From Kerstersia sp052103615 (GTDB taxonomy: Bacteria > Pseudomonadota > Gammaproteobacteria > Burkholderiales > Burkholderiaceae_B), in NCBI RefSeq assembly GCF_052103615.1, contig NZ_JBQEKA010000074.1:1-15639 (forward strand): a DNA stretch of 15,639 nt, given 5' to 3'. A program made the translations under genes and the position numbers. Below, piece by piece: positions 1-5,869 of this stretch (the first letter of the stretch is position 1; each line of letters starts with the position of its first letter). The notes under the pieces were generated by a model. It had not been told where the DNA came from. It was given only the letters and a program-made list of their open reading frames with translations, and did not search any database.

Positions 1-1535
1 TCAAGGATTTCCCGGAAGACTTCCGCTACATTCAGACCCTGCATGAATCGTCTGCCGTCGGCGCCGCCGATGGCTATGCGCAGGCTACCCGCCGCCCGGC
101 GCTGGTCAATGTGCATACCTCGGCCGGCCTGAGCAACGCGATGAGCAACATCCTGACGGCCTCACAAAACAAGACGCCGCTGATCATCACAGCCGGCAAC
201 CAGACCCGCGACATGCTGCTGATGGAACCCTGGCTGACCAACGTTGAGCCTTCCCTGCTGCCCAAGCCCTGGGTGAAATGGAGCTACGAGCCGGTGCGCG
301 CCGAAGATGTGCCCGCGGCTTTCATGCGCGCCTACGCCATTGCCATGCAACCGCCGGCAGGCCCGGTTTTCCTGTCCATCCCGCTGGATGACTGGGACAA
401 GCCCGCCAGCAGCGCGGCCGTCATCCGCTCTATCACCACCCGCATCGCCCCCGATCCCGACCGGCTTGCCGAATTCGCCCAGGCGCTTTCCCAGGCTCGC
501 AACCCGGCGCTGATCTATGGCTCCGCCATCGCGCGCGGCGACGGCTGGCAACAGGCCATTGCCCTGGCAGAAAAGCTGCAAGCGCATGTCTATGCCGCTC
601 CGGCCTCCGAACGCCCGCCGTTCCCCGAAACTCACCCGCTCTATAGCGGCGGCCTGCCCTTTGCCATCGGCCCGCTATCCAAAAAGCTGGCAGGGCATGA
701 CCTGGCAATCGTCATCGGCGCTCCGGTGTTCCGCTATTACCCTTATGTGGAAGGCGACTACCTGCCGCAAGGCATGCGTCTGCTGCACATCACGGACGAT
801 CCGTCCGAATCCAGCCGCGCGCCGGTGGGCGATAGCCTGCTGGGCGATGCCGTGCTGTCACTGGAAGCGCTGGAGAAACTGGTGCAGGGCCGCTCCTCCC
901 CCGTCAATACCGTCAAGCGCCAAGCGCACGGCATGGCGCCGCATCCGGCAGCCAGCACCGAGCACGCCAGCCAGGACGGTGCCATGTCCTCGCTGACACT
1001 CTTCCAGACACTGCGGGCCGCCACGCCGGCGGAAACCGTACTGGTGGAAGAATCACCATCCAATCTGGGCGAGCTGCATACCGCCTGGCCGGTTGACCGT
1101 CCGGATTCGTTCTACACCTTTGCCAGCGGCAGCCTGGGCTGGAACCTGCCTGCCAGCGTTGGCCTGGCCCTGGCCGAACGTGACAGCGGCCGCAACCGCC
1201 CGGTTCTGGCCATCATCGGCGACGGCTCATTCCAATATTCGATCCAGGGCCTCTGGACCGCCGCACAACATAATCTGCCGATTCTGTTTGTCGTGCCGCG
1301 TAATGGCCAATACGGCATCCTGAAGTCCTTCGCTCTGCTGGAAGAAACACCGGGCGTCCCTGGCCTGGACCTGCCTGGCCTGGACTTCGTTGCCCTGGCC
1401 AATGGCTACGGCGCGCATGGCGTGCGCGCCACAACCGTGGAAGAAATCCGCGCTGTCTGCGCTGAAGCCTTCAAACGCAATGGGCCGACGGTGCTGGAAG
1501 TCCCGGTGCTGCCGACCATTCCGCCCCTGCTCTGA
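1..1535 (+). CDS. mdlC: Benzoylformate decarboxylase-like ThDP enzyme (5' truncated)
   Basis: ThDP- and Mg-dependent enzyme expected to decarboxylate a 2-oxo acid (benzoylformate in the type enzyme) to an aldehyde and CO2 in the cytoplasm. The gene runs in from outside the window; the first full codon is at 3 and aligns with Lys33 of Pseudomonas putida MdlC as I remember it, so about 32 residues including catalytic Ser26 are missing. Visible: ThDP-activating Glu (Glu47 equivalent, nt 45-47), His70 equivalent in VNVHTSAG, the LPKPWVKWSYEP block, and the ThDP/metal motif starting GDGS and ending RNGQYG. Two active-site positions differ: His281 is Tyr (FRYYPY, nt 738-740) and Ala460 is Ile (nt 1317-1319). 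The real substrate may therefore be another 2-oxo acid. The in-frame GTG at 111 lies inside the conserved N-terminal domain and is not the start. Followed after 154 bp by a permease gene. Family certain, substrate uncertain. Confidence 0.88.
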   Translation, partial: KDFPEDFRYIQTLHESSAVGAADGYAQATRRPALVNVHTSAGLSNAMSNILTASQNKTPLIITAGNQTRDMLLMEPWLTNVEPSLLPKPWVKWSYEPVRAEDVPAAFMRAYAIAMQPPAGPVFLSIPLDDWDKPASSAAVIRSITTRIAPDPDRLAEFAQALSQARNPALIYGSAIARGDGWQQAIALAEKLQAHVYAAPASERPPFPETHPLYSGGLPFAIGPLSKKLAGHDLAIVIGAPVFRYYPYVEGDYLPQGMRLLHITDDPSESSRAPVGDSLLGDAVLSLEALEKLVQGRSSPVNTVKRQAHGMAPHPAASTEHASQDGAMSSLTLFQTLRAATPAETVLVEESPSNLGELHTAWPVDRPDSFYTFASGSLGWNLPASVGLALAERDSGRNRPVLAIIGDGSFQYSIQGLWTAAQHNLPILFVVPRNGQYGILKSFALLEETPGVPGLDLPGLDFVALANGYGAHGVRATTVEEIRAVCAEAFKRNGPTVLEVPVLPTIPPLL

Positions 1536-1549
1536 TCCGGTCGCGGATC

Positions 1550-1583
1550 GCCAGAAGCCAGGCCAGCGCGCCCGGCTTCTGGC
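1550..1583 (+). other. Intergenic hairpin between decarboxylase and permease genes
   Basis: Perfect 10-bp inverted repeat, GCCAGAAGCC at 1550-1559 and GGCTTCTGGC at 1574-1583, with a 14-nt loop, 14 bp after the decarboxylase stop codon. No T-run follows, so it is not a clear intrinsic terminator; it could be an attenuator or a 3'-end mRNA stabiliser that sets unequal expression of the two genes. Confidence 0.55.
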
Positions 1584-1689
1584 ATGAGCTGCCAGTTACG
1601 CCAGCCAACATGCCTGAAGGGTTGCCGCGCCCTTCTCGCCTGTCCGGCTGGCACCTGTCCTTTTATCCCTCCTGACTGGAGAGACACCG

Positions 1690-2634
1690 ATGCTGGAAAC
1701 CATCATCACCGCCCTGCTGCCTATCGTCGTGACCTTGATGCTGGGTTACTTCGCAGGCTGGGAGCGCAGCTTTTCACAGGATCAGGCCACCGTCCTGAAC
1801 CGCATGGTCATGCTCTATGCGCTGCCGCTGATGCTGTTCGCCGGGATTCTCAGCACGTCGCTGACAGCCATCAGCCAGAATGTCCCGCTGTTCGTCTGGA
1901 CCGCGATCGGCATGATAGGCGGGCTCGTGCTGGTCTTCGCCCTATCCCTGTTTGTGTTCCGCTCTACGGCGCAACTGGCCGCGTTGCGGGCCATCGCCAT
2001 TGCAGGCCCGGCCGTGCCATTCATCGGCACCCCGGTGCTGGGCATGCTCTACCCCAACGATGCCGACATCGCCATTGCCACCGGCAGTTTGCTGATGAAC
2101 CTGGTGCAAGTGCCGCTGGCCCTGATTTTTCTGGTTGGCAAGCAGGAAGAAACCGGTGCTATCAAGAAAAGTGCCCTGGCCATCGCCGGTGACAGCCTGC
2201 TCAAGGCGATTAAACAGCCCGTTGTCTGGGCGCCTGTTCTGGCGTTCATTCTGCTGTTGAGCGGCCTGGAAATGCCGCGCGCGCTCAAAGGCTCGTTTAC
2301 GCTGCTGGGCCAGGCCACAGGCGGCGTCGCGCTCTTTGCCGTGGGTATCGTGCTGTTTTCGCAGAAAGTCAGTGTTTCGCTGCCTGTCATCATTAACGTC
2401 ATCAGCAAAAACCTGCTCGTGCCCGGCATCATCCTGGCCATCATGCTGGCCGTCGGCGTGCCTTCCGTAGAACGCGGCCTGGTCGCCGTCACCCTGGCCA
2501 TCCCCACCGCCTCCATTGCTGTCATCTTTGCCGTGGAATACAAGTGTGGCACCCAGGAAATGGCCTCCACCCTGTTCTGGAGCACCATTCTCTCCATCCT
2601 GACCATGGGCATGTTCATCTGGATCACTGCCTGA
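1690..2634 (+). CDS. AEC (auxin efflux carrier) family permease
   Basis: Inner-membrane secondary transporter of the auxin-efflux-carrier/MdcF-type family, whose bacterial members move organic anions such as malonate, malate or other carboxylates. The 314-residue length is usual for the family. It is very hydrophobic, with roughly ten membrane segments in two halves; the N-terminal half opens with a hydrophobic helix ending LMLGYFAGW and contains PFIGTPVLGMLYP, matching the broken-helix region of the family, and the C-terminal half contains LVPGIILAIMLAVGVP. ATG at 1690 is supported by a GGAGAG ribosome binding site six bases upstream. It follows the decarboxylase gene on the same strand, so the likely cargo is that enzyme's 2-oxo acid substrate or a precursor; this is inferred from context only. 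The gene ends 51 bp before a strong terminator. Confidence 0.85.
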   Translation: MLETIITALLPIVVTLMLGYFAGWERSFSQDQATVLNRMVMLYALPLMLFAGILSTSLTAISQNVPLFVWTAIGMIGGLVLVFALSLFVFRSTAQLAALRAIAIAGPAVPFIGTPVLGMLYPNDADIAIATGSLLMNLVQVPLALIFLVGKQEETGAIKKSALAIAGDSLLKAIKQPVVWAPVLAFILLLSGLEMPRALKGSFTLLGQATGGVALFAVGIVLFSQKVSVSLPVIINVISKNLLVPGIILAIMLAVGVPSVERGLVAVTLAIPTASIAVIFAVEYKCGTQEMASTLFWSTILSILTMGMFIWITA

Positions 2635-2685
2635 AGCAGATCATGACCTGATGCCCCTAGTGGCTCCCAGGCTGGCTGCCCCCAT

Positions 2686-2729
2686 AAAAACGCCACCGGA
2701 ACCAAACCTGATTCCGGTGGCGTTTTTTT
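2686..2729. terminator. Strong bidirectional intrinsic terminator
   Basis: CGCCACCGGA (2691-2700) pairs with TCCGGTGGCG (2713-2722) around a 12-nt loop. Seven T follow on the plus strand (2723-2729) and five A precede (2686-2690), so the element can end transcription from both sides. It lies between the convergent permease and Ntn-hydrolase genes. Confidence 0.9.
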
Positions 2730-2795
2730 CCAGCCACCTGCCGGACCGCTGCTGTCTGCTGTCTGCTGGCGAGCCGGAAGATGGCCAGCCAGTGC

Positions 2796-3851
2796 CTACT
2801 CAGCCGACTTGAATTCGAATGGTGTCGCCGGCACAAATTGCCCCGACACTTCACCAGCCAAAATCCGGTTCATATCCACCCCGAGATCCAGCGTCAGCGT
2901 CTGCGCGCCTTCTGAAAAATCCAGGCGTTTCAAATCCACCCAGAACACATTTGGCGCCGTTGCCGACTCTGCATAGAAAAGCTTGTTTTTCTGATCCGCC
3001 ACCACACGCCAGCGTGTTGTCGATAAATTAGGTGCATCCGGCTGGCTGATGCCATAAGGCACCGATACATTCCGCACGACACTGAACACCGCTGCTGCCG
3101 CCGTGCGGGGGTCATCGCTTTTCAGCACGGCATCCGCATAATAAGTGGCGCGGACAAAACGATCGGGCGCACGATTCGTGCCCGGCAAAAAACTACGGCC
3201 ATCCACCCCGCGCCAATACCGCATGATGGCCAGTTGCTCATCAAACGGCGGGTCATTGGTCATGACCCTGAACTCGCGGCCATGATGCACTTTCAGGCTG
3301 CCGTCTATCCATTCCAGAATCGCGCTATCCCCAGAGGCATCCGACAAAGACAAATGCAGTGGCGCCAGGCTGCCCGGACGCCCCGGCACCTCGCCGCTTA
3401 CCACCAGCATCGGCTTGTCCTGCACATGCTGCACCGCTTCTGCAACCGTTGCAAACTGATCCAGGAAATACTGCGCCCAAATCGCCAGCGACATGCGCGG
3501 CGTTGCGCCGTCATCCTCGGGGTAGCGCGCATCTGCCAGCCACAGCAGATTGGCATTGAGACCAGCCTCATTCATGCCATCCACCGCGGCAATTTCATAA
3601 CCGGAAACGATCAGGCTGCCATAAGCGGATGTCCAAGTCACCGACCTGGGCCCCGCTGCGCCATGCCGTTGCATCCCGCGCGGAAAGACCCAGAGATTAC
3701 TGACCATGGGATCCTTGAAATCCATGGACCGCCCCGTCAGAAAGGTATGGTTGGGGCCCTCATAGATCACTCGGGTACAAGCCTGCGCCTCGACTGCCAG
3801 CATCGCCGCCGTAACCGCCAGCGCGATGCCCAAACGTGTCATTTGCTTCAT
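2796..3851 (-). CDS. Exported choloylglycine hydrolase/penicillin V acylase-like Ntn hydrolase
   Basis: 351-residue linear-amide C-N hydrolase of the Ntn superfamily (bile-salt hydrolase, penicillin V acylase, acyl-homoserine-lactone acylase relatives). Residues 1-24 form a Sec-type signal peptide ending VEAQA, so signal peptidase cleavage would place Cys25, the family nucleophile, at the mature N-terminus. Other catalytic positions are at family spacing: Arg41 and Asp44 (GRSMDF, the same distances from Cys as Arg18 and Asp21 from Cys2 in bile-salt hydrolases), Asn199 (VMTNDPPFD) and Arg231 (DRFVRA). The enzyme is predicted to be periplasmic or secreted. Gram-negative members often hydrolyse penicillin V, bile salts or acyl-homoserine lactones, but the sequence does not say which. 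AGGGAG lies 11 nt before the ATG. The gene is monocistronic, converges on the permease gene and shares its terminator. AQAC is not a convincing lipobox. Confidence 0.85.
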   Translation of the reverse strand: MKQMTRLGIALAVTAAMLAVEAQACTRVIYEGPNHTFLTGRSMDFKDPMVSNLWVFPRGMQRHGAAGPRSVTWTSAYGSLIVSGYEIAAVDGMNEAGLNANLLWLADARYPEDDGATPRMSLAIWAQYFLDQFATVAEAVQHVQDKPMLVVSGEVPGRPGSLAPLHLSLSDASGDSAILEWIDGSLKVHHGREFRVMTNDPPFDEQLAIMRYWRGVDGRSFLPGTNRAPDRFVRATYYADAVLKSDDPRTAAAAVFSVVRNVSVPYGISQPDAPNLSTTRWRVVADQKNKLFYAESATAPNVFWVDLKRLDFSEGAQTLTLDLGVDMNRILAGEVSGQFVPATPFEFKSAE

Positions 3852-4035
3852 CTCGATGTGTGCTCCCTATTCGTGCCATGCATCCCCAGGGCACAACCAC
3901 CACTATGGTTGCTACCTTGAAATGCAGGGATTTTTATCTGCCACGATAGTAAATGACCTTATGGCCTAAGTCTTGAATGGCCGCCATATTGCAGAGATTT
4001 CCTGAGCCGGAAAAGGACAATTTGACACACAGCCT
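3852..4035. other. Intergenic region upstream of the Ntn hydrolase gene
   Basis: This stretch should hold the minus-strand promoter of the hydrolase gene, but I see no convincing -35/-10 pair. The only structure noted is a short inverted repeat CAACCA (3894-3899) / TGGTTG (3906-3911), possibly an operator half-site pair. No ORF in it looks genuine. Confidence 0.3.
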
Positions 4036-4069
4036 AAAAATCAAAACGCCAGCCCCTAAGGACTGGCGT
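4036..4069 (-). terminator. Intrinsic terminator downstream of the tRNA 3' fragment
   Basis: Reading the minus strand, ACGCCAG (4069-4063) pairs with CTGGCGT (4052-4046) across a 10-nt loop, followed by TTTTGATTTTT (4046-4036). It sits just downstream of the tRNA 3' fragment at 4086-4131 on the same strand, as expected for the original terminator of the tRNA transcript before the element inserted. Confidence 0.7.
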
Positions 4070-4085
4070 CAGTGCTTGATTTTAC

Positions 4086-4131
4086 TGGTAGGGCGCGCTG
4101 GACTTGAACCAGCGACCAAAGGGATTATGAG
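4086..4131 (-). pseudogene. 3' fragment of tRNA-Ile2(CAU), probable distal att site
   Basis: Read on the minus strand, the segment holds the anticodon loop CTCATAA, the variable region, the complete T-arm and CCA (4088-4086). The 5' half of the tRNA is absent: the sequence past 4131 matches neither the D-arm nor the acceptor strand. The acceptor 3' strand (GCGCCCT) and the anticodon stem differ slightly from the intact copy at 5709-5785, including one extra G, so it has drifted or came from another allele. It cannot make a functional tRNA. Confidence 0.8.
4097..4122. repeat. Left att core (26-bp direct repeat)
   Basis: Twenty-six bases covering the tRNA T-arm and variable loop are identical to 5720-5745 and in the same orientation. 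It probably contains the strand-exchange core used by the element's integrase. Confidence 0.7.
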
Positions 4132-4209
4132 CCCTAAACACGGAGCCGAACAGAAAGACAATATATATTTAATATCAACCAGTTAAAGAGAAAACCAACG
4201 AATAAACAC

Positions 4210-4312
4210 TGAATCGACCAGGGTTTAATAGACACTTTTTAGACTCATAACACTCACTAGGAGAGAGGTATGAGCACGGTCCGATTTACGGAGGAATTCA
4301 AGTTTCGACCTA
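4210..4312 (+). mobile_element. Left end and OrfA start of an IS3-family element (fragment)
   Basis: A sequence resembling an IS3-family terminal repeat begins near TGAATCGACCAGGG (4210). It leads to a purine-rich ribosome binding site and ATG at 4270 opening MSTVRFTEEFK, the characteristic start of the small IS3 OrfA helix-turn-helix protein. Homology stops after about 12 codons, where the sequence passes into an oppositely oriented OrfB fragment. No right-hand terminal repeat was recognised. Confidence 0.55.
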
Positions 4313-4592
4313 TAGTATGGCAGTCGATCACCAGCGCCAGCGTGGCCCAGTCGTCCCGGCCTGCCCAGATACGGCACAGGTCTATAAACCACCCGTTCAT
4401 TGGGCGCTGTTGCCACGGACGGCAGTGACTGGATCCGCTGCCTAAAGCCAATTGGGAGCTTGCGCACTTGCCAGCCTTTGATCTGGAAGATGCGTTGGAC
4501 GGTGTTTTTGTTGACCCCCAACAGCCAAGCCGCTGTCCGGTAGCCAACATGCAGAAAGATCCTGTCTGCCATCGCAGACTGCGATCGGTATA
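4306..4592 (-). pseudogene. IS3-family transposase OrfB fragment, frameshifted
   Basis: Minus-strand reading gives VGYRTAAWLLGVNKNTVQRI, then GWQVRK and ATAPNER, the segment just before the DDE catalytic domain of IS3-family OrfB transposases. It continues in another frame as WFIDLCRIWAGRDDWATLA then LVIDCHT, which carries the first catalytic Asp region. An extra G in CGGGTGG (about 4388-4394) causes the frame change. The remaining catalytic domain with the second Asp and the Glu is missing: homology ends near 4312 at the junction with the OrfA piece. It is clearly non-functional and lies opposite to the OrfA start, so an inversion or two insertions plus deletion occurred. Confidence 0.7.
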
Positions 4593-4612
4593 TCGCGAAA
4601 GAAAGCTGCTGA

Positions 4613-4912
4613 GCTGACGATTTGCGCCTGGCAGAGGACCGGCAAATGCTGGCTTACCACCGCGCCCAGCGCGAAAAGCTGATGGGGGGGGCTGGCATGA
4701 TCAGCCTGCCTGGCCCGGAAGACCTGCGAGCTTTCCTGAGAGAGTGGTATCTGCACTCTCGATTTGAGGGGCGAGATGAACCCGCTTGGGGACGTGACTA
4801 GTCTGTGATGCTCGTCAGGTCACGTCTCGATGATCTGGGGTTGCGCGGAGAAGCATGGATCGGTATGTACGAGCAAAAACCGGCAAACCCATCAAATTCA
4901 ATGCTGCTCTGA
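4613..4912 (+). CDS. Small unknown ORFs or one broken gene inside the element
   Basis: I do not recognise these. One frame is open from 4613 to a TAG at 4799-4801, with possible ATG starts at 4646, 4682 and 4697 and a readable end (LPGPEDLRAFLREWYLHSRF, then EGRDEPAWGRD). Two codons later the same frame resumes with ATG 4808 (MLVRSRLDDLGLRGEAWIG...) and stops at 4910-4912. Residue composition looks coding, but no proper start or ribosome binding site is obvious. The IS scrap on the left and decayed integrase on the right suggest a cargo gene truncated at its 5' end and possibly split by the TAG. A run of seven G at 4684-4690 is a likely indel site. Confidence 0.3.
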
Positions 4913-5001
4913 GTATCTTGAACGCTGACGCGCCTCTGCAAATACAGCGAACGCCAGCCAGTATCAGCAGAAGGATACTGGCGGCGAACGGTCCCCGAAA
5001 A

Positions 5002-5169
5002 TTAACCCGAGTGCGGGCGCTTGCCGGGATTTTTCTTGTGGTGGGTATGCGCGCCACGCTCCTGGCTCACACGTTGGCCACGGAATTTCGTGCTAAGTGC
5101 CGTGCCCTTGGGAGGGACGGGACGGGGGGTGCGCTTGCGGTCGGCTTCAGTAACGATTTTGGTGCCCAT
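5002..5169 (-). CDS. Small basic hypothetical protein (55 aa)
   Basis: ORF from ATG 5169 to the stop at 5002, beginning MGTKIVTEADRKRTPRPVPP and ending KKNPGKRPHSG. It is very rich in Lys, Arg and Pro with no hydrophobic segment, so a nucleic-acid-binding or ribosome-associated small protein of the element is conceivable. A purine stretch AGAGATAGAGA lies upstream and could be the ribosome binding site. I recognise no family and it may be a chance ORF. It lies between the orphan ORFs and the integrase remnant. Confidence 0.35.
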   Translation of the reverse strand: MGTKIVTEADRKRTPRPVPPKGTALSTKFRGQRVSQERGAHTHHKKNPGKRPHSG

Positions 5170-5307
5170 GGCAGTCTCTATCTCTAGTTTGATTAAGCCT
5201 GCTATTGTTACACATTCGCTCGGTTTATTCTTGGCAGCCGCATTGGATGCACGGGATTGTTCGCACGATTCCTGCGAGTTAGCATCCGTAATGGCAGGCC
5301 TGCGCCT

Positions 5308-5638
5308 GCCGATGCCGGCGCTATCTGGGCCATCCGGGAACTGGCCCTGTTCAGCCACGTTTTCAATTATGCGCGAGAAACCGGCCACAGGCTGAGCGCC
5401 GAGGCCATGTGCAGCCGCTTTGACAAAGCCAGGGCCAAGAAGGCGGGGATTGCCAAAGACCGCTTCCAGCTGCGCGATCTGCGCGCCAAAGCAGGCACCG
5501 ATAAAACCGAAGCAGCAGGGAATATCAGGCAGGCCCAGAAACAGCTAGGCCACCGTTCGGTGGCCATGACCGAGCGACTGAGCATTACAGCATTACGTCC
5601 GCAATCGGCTGGGCGACAAAGTCATGCCCACCCAATGA
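5308..5638 (+). pseudogene. Tyrosine recombinase (integrase) remnant, deleted and frameshifted
   Basis: Remnant of a phage/island-type site-specific tyrosine recombinase. A core-binding-domain piece (IRELALFSHVFNYARETG) is joined almost directly to the end of the catalytic domain (RFDKARAKKAGI..FQLRDLRAKAGTDK..QKQLGHRSVAMTE). The catalytic H-x-x-R (RDLR) and GHRS boxes remain, but the segment with the first catalytic Arg is deleted. After MTE the frame is broken by 16 extra bases made of two 8-bp tandem duplications. Removing them restores MTEHYVRNRLGDKVMPTQ and a TGA at 5636-5638, with catalytic Tyr at 5594-5596. It faces the tRNA gene, its 3' end 70 bp from the tRNA 3' end, as in an active island. 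Inactive. Confidence 0.8.
5568..5596. repeat. Two 8-bp tandem duplications in the integrase active site
   Basis: GACCGAGC (5568-5575) is followed by GACTGAGC (5576-5583), one mismatch. Overlapping it, AGCATTAC (5581-5588) is followed by an exact AGCATTAC (5589-5596). The net 16 extra bases shift the frame just before the catalytic Tyr codon. Confidence 0.8.
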
Positions 5639-5668
5639 TTTTGCGGAGCGCCGCCCGGATTGCGGAGC

Positions 5669-5700
5669 AAAAAAATACGGCCCACATCGCTGTGAGCCGC
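5669..5700 (-). terminator. Intrinsic terminator of the intact tRNA gene
   Basis: On the minus strand GCGGCTCACA (5700-5691) pairs with TGTGGGCCGT (5686-5677), with two G-U wobbles, around a GCGA (GNRA) tetraloop, then A and seven T (5675-5669). It begins 8 bp past the tRNA CCA end. It lies inside the element, so the inserted att copy brought its own tRNA terminator. Confidence 0.85.
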
Positions 5701-5708
5701 ATCAATAC

Positions 5709-5785
5709 TGGTAGGCCGTGCTGGACTTGAACCAGCGACCAAAGGATTATGAGTCCTCTGCTCTAACCAACTGAGCTAACGGCCC
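5709..5785 (-). tRNA. ileX: tRNA-Ile2, anticodon CAU (lysidine type)
   Basis: 77-nt cloverleaf on the minus strand: acceptor GGGCCGT/ACGGCCT with a G1-U72 wobble, D-arm TAGCTCAGTTGGTTAGAGCA, anticodon arm GAGGA-CTCATAA-TCCTT, T-arm GCTGG-TTCAAGT-CCAGC, discriminator A and encoded CCA at 5711-5709. The anticodon CAT would be called Met by codon alone. The pairs C4-G69 and C5-G68, which TilS uses as positive determinants, and the close match of variable region and T-arm to E. coli tRNA-Ile2 (GGTCGCTGGTTCAAGTCCAG) argue for the isoleucine AUA-decoding tRNA, modified to lysidine at C34. Its 3' half is the attachment site of the adjacent element. An elongator tRNA-Met is the alternative. Confidence 0.9.
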
Positions 5786-5796
5786 CCAAGCTCATT

Positions 5797-5824
5797 ATTA
5801 TGACATGCTTGGCAGCCATTGCAA
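5797..5824 (-). promoter_or_regulatory. Sigma-70 promoter of tRNA-Ile2
   Basis: On the minus strand, -35 TTGCAA (5824-5819) and -10 CATAAT (5802-5797) are separated by 16 bp. The predicted start lies a few bases before the tRNA 5' end at 5785. Position and spacing fit, although neither box is perfect. Confidence 0.6.
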
Positions 5825-5869
5825 AACAGAAGCATCGCGAAATGCCGGATCATGCTGCCAGCCGCAAAA

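Larger units (their letters stand above)
4084..5711. mobile_element. Decayed integrative element at a tRNA-Ile2 gene
   Basis: The segment is bounded by two copies of the 3' end of one tRNA gene: the intact gene at 5709-5785 and a 3' fragment at 4086-4131. The copies share ACTGGTAGG (4084-4092 and 5708-5716 region) and an exact 26-bp core (4097-4122 and 5720-5745). Inside are a tyrosine recombinase remnant ending 71 bp from the tRNA, IS3-type transposase scraps and short orphan ORFs. An integrase next to a tRNA 3' end with a duplicated tRNA tail at the far side is the classic layout of a prophage or genomic island. At about 1.6 kb with a broken integrase, this one cannot move by itself. Confidence 0.75.

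Noticed and set aside
2751..2769. Short CTGCTGT-type tandem repeat between terminator and hydrolase stop
   Set aside because: Only two to three imperfect units, no sign of a functional repeat or CRISPR.
3775..3790. Lipobox at Cys25 of the Ntn hydrolase
   Set aside because: The residues before Cys (AQA) do not match the usual L-A/S-G/A pattern, and the Cys is the family nucleophile.
3234..3920. Plus-strand open frame of 228 codons opposite the Ntn hydrolase
   Set aside because: Antisense to a gene with all catalytic residues in place; no independent support.
4086..4131. Second functional tRNA-Met/Ile gene
   Set aside because: D-arm and 5' acceptor strand are missing, and the anticodon stem does not pair properly.
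4791..4826. Inverted repeat GACGTGAC / GTCACGTC with a 20-nt spacer
   Set aside because: Short, far apart and inside decaying element sequence; likely chance.
5709..5785. Elongator tRNA-Met
   Set aside because: C4-G69 and C5-G68 pairs and a T-arm/variable region close to E. coli tRNA-Ile2 favour the lysidine-modified isoleucine tRNA; Met remains a minor alternative.
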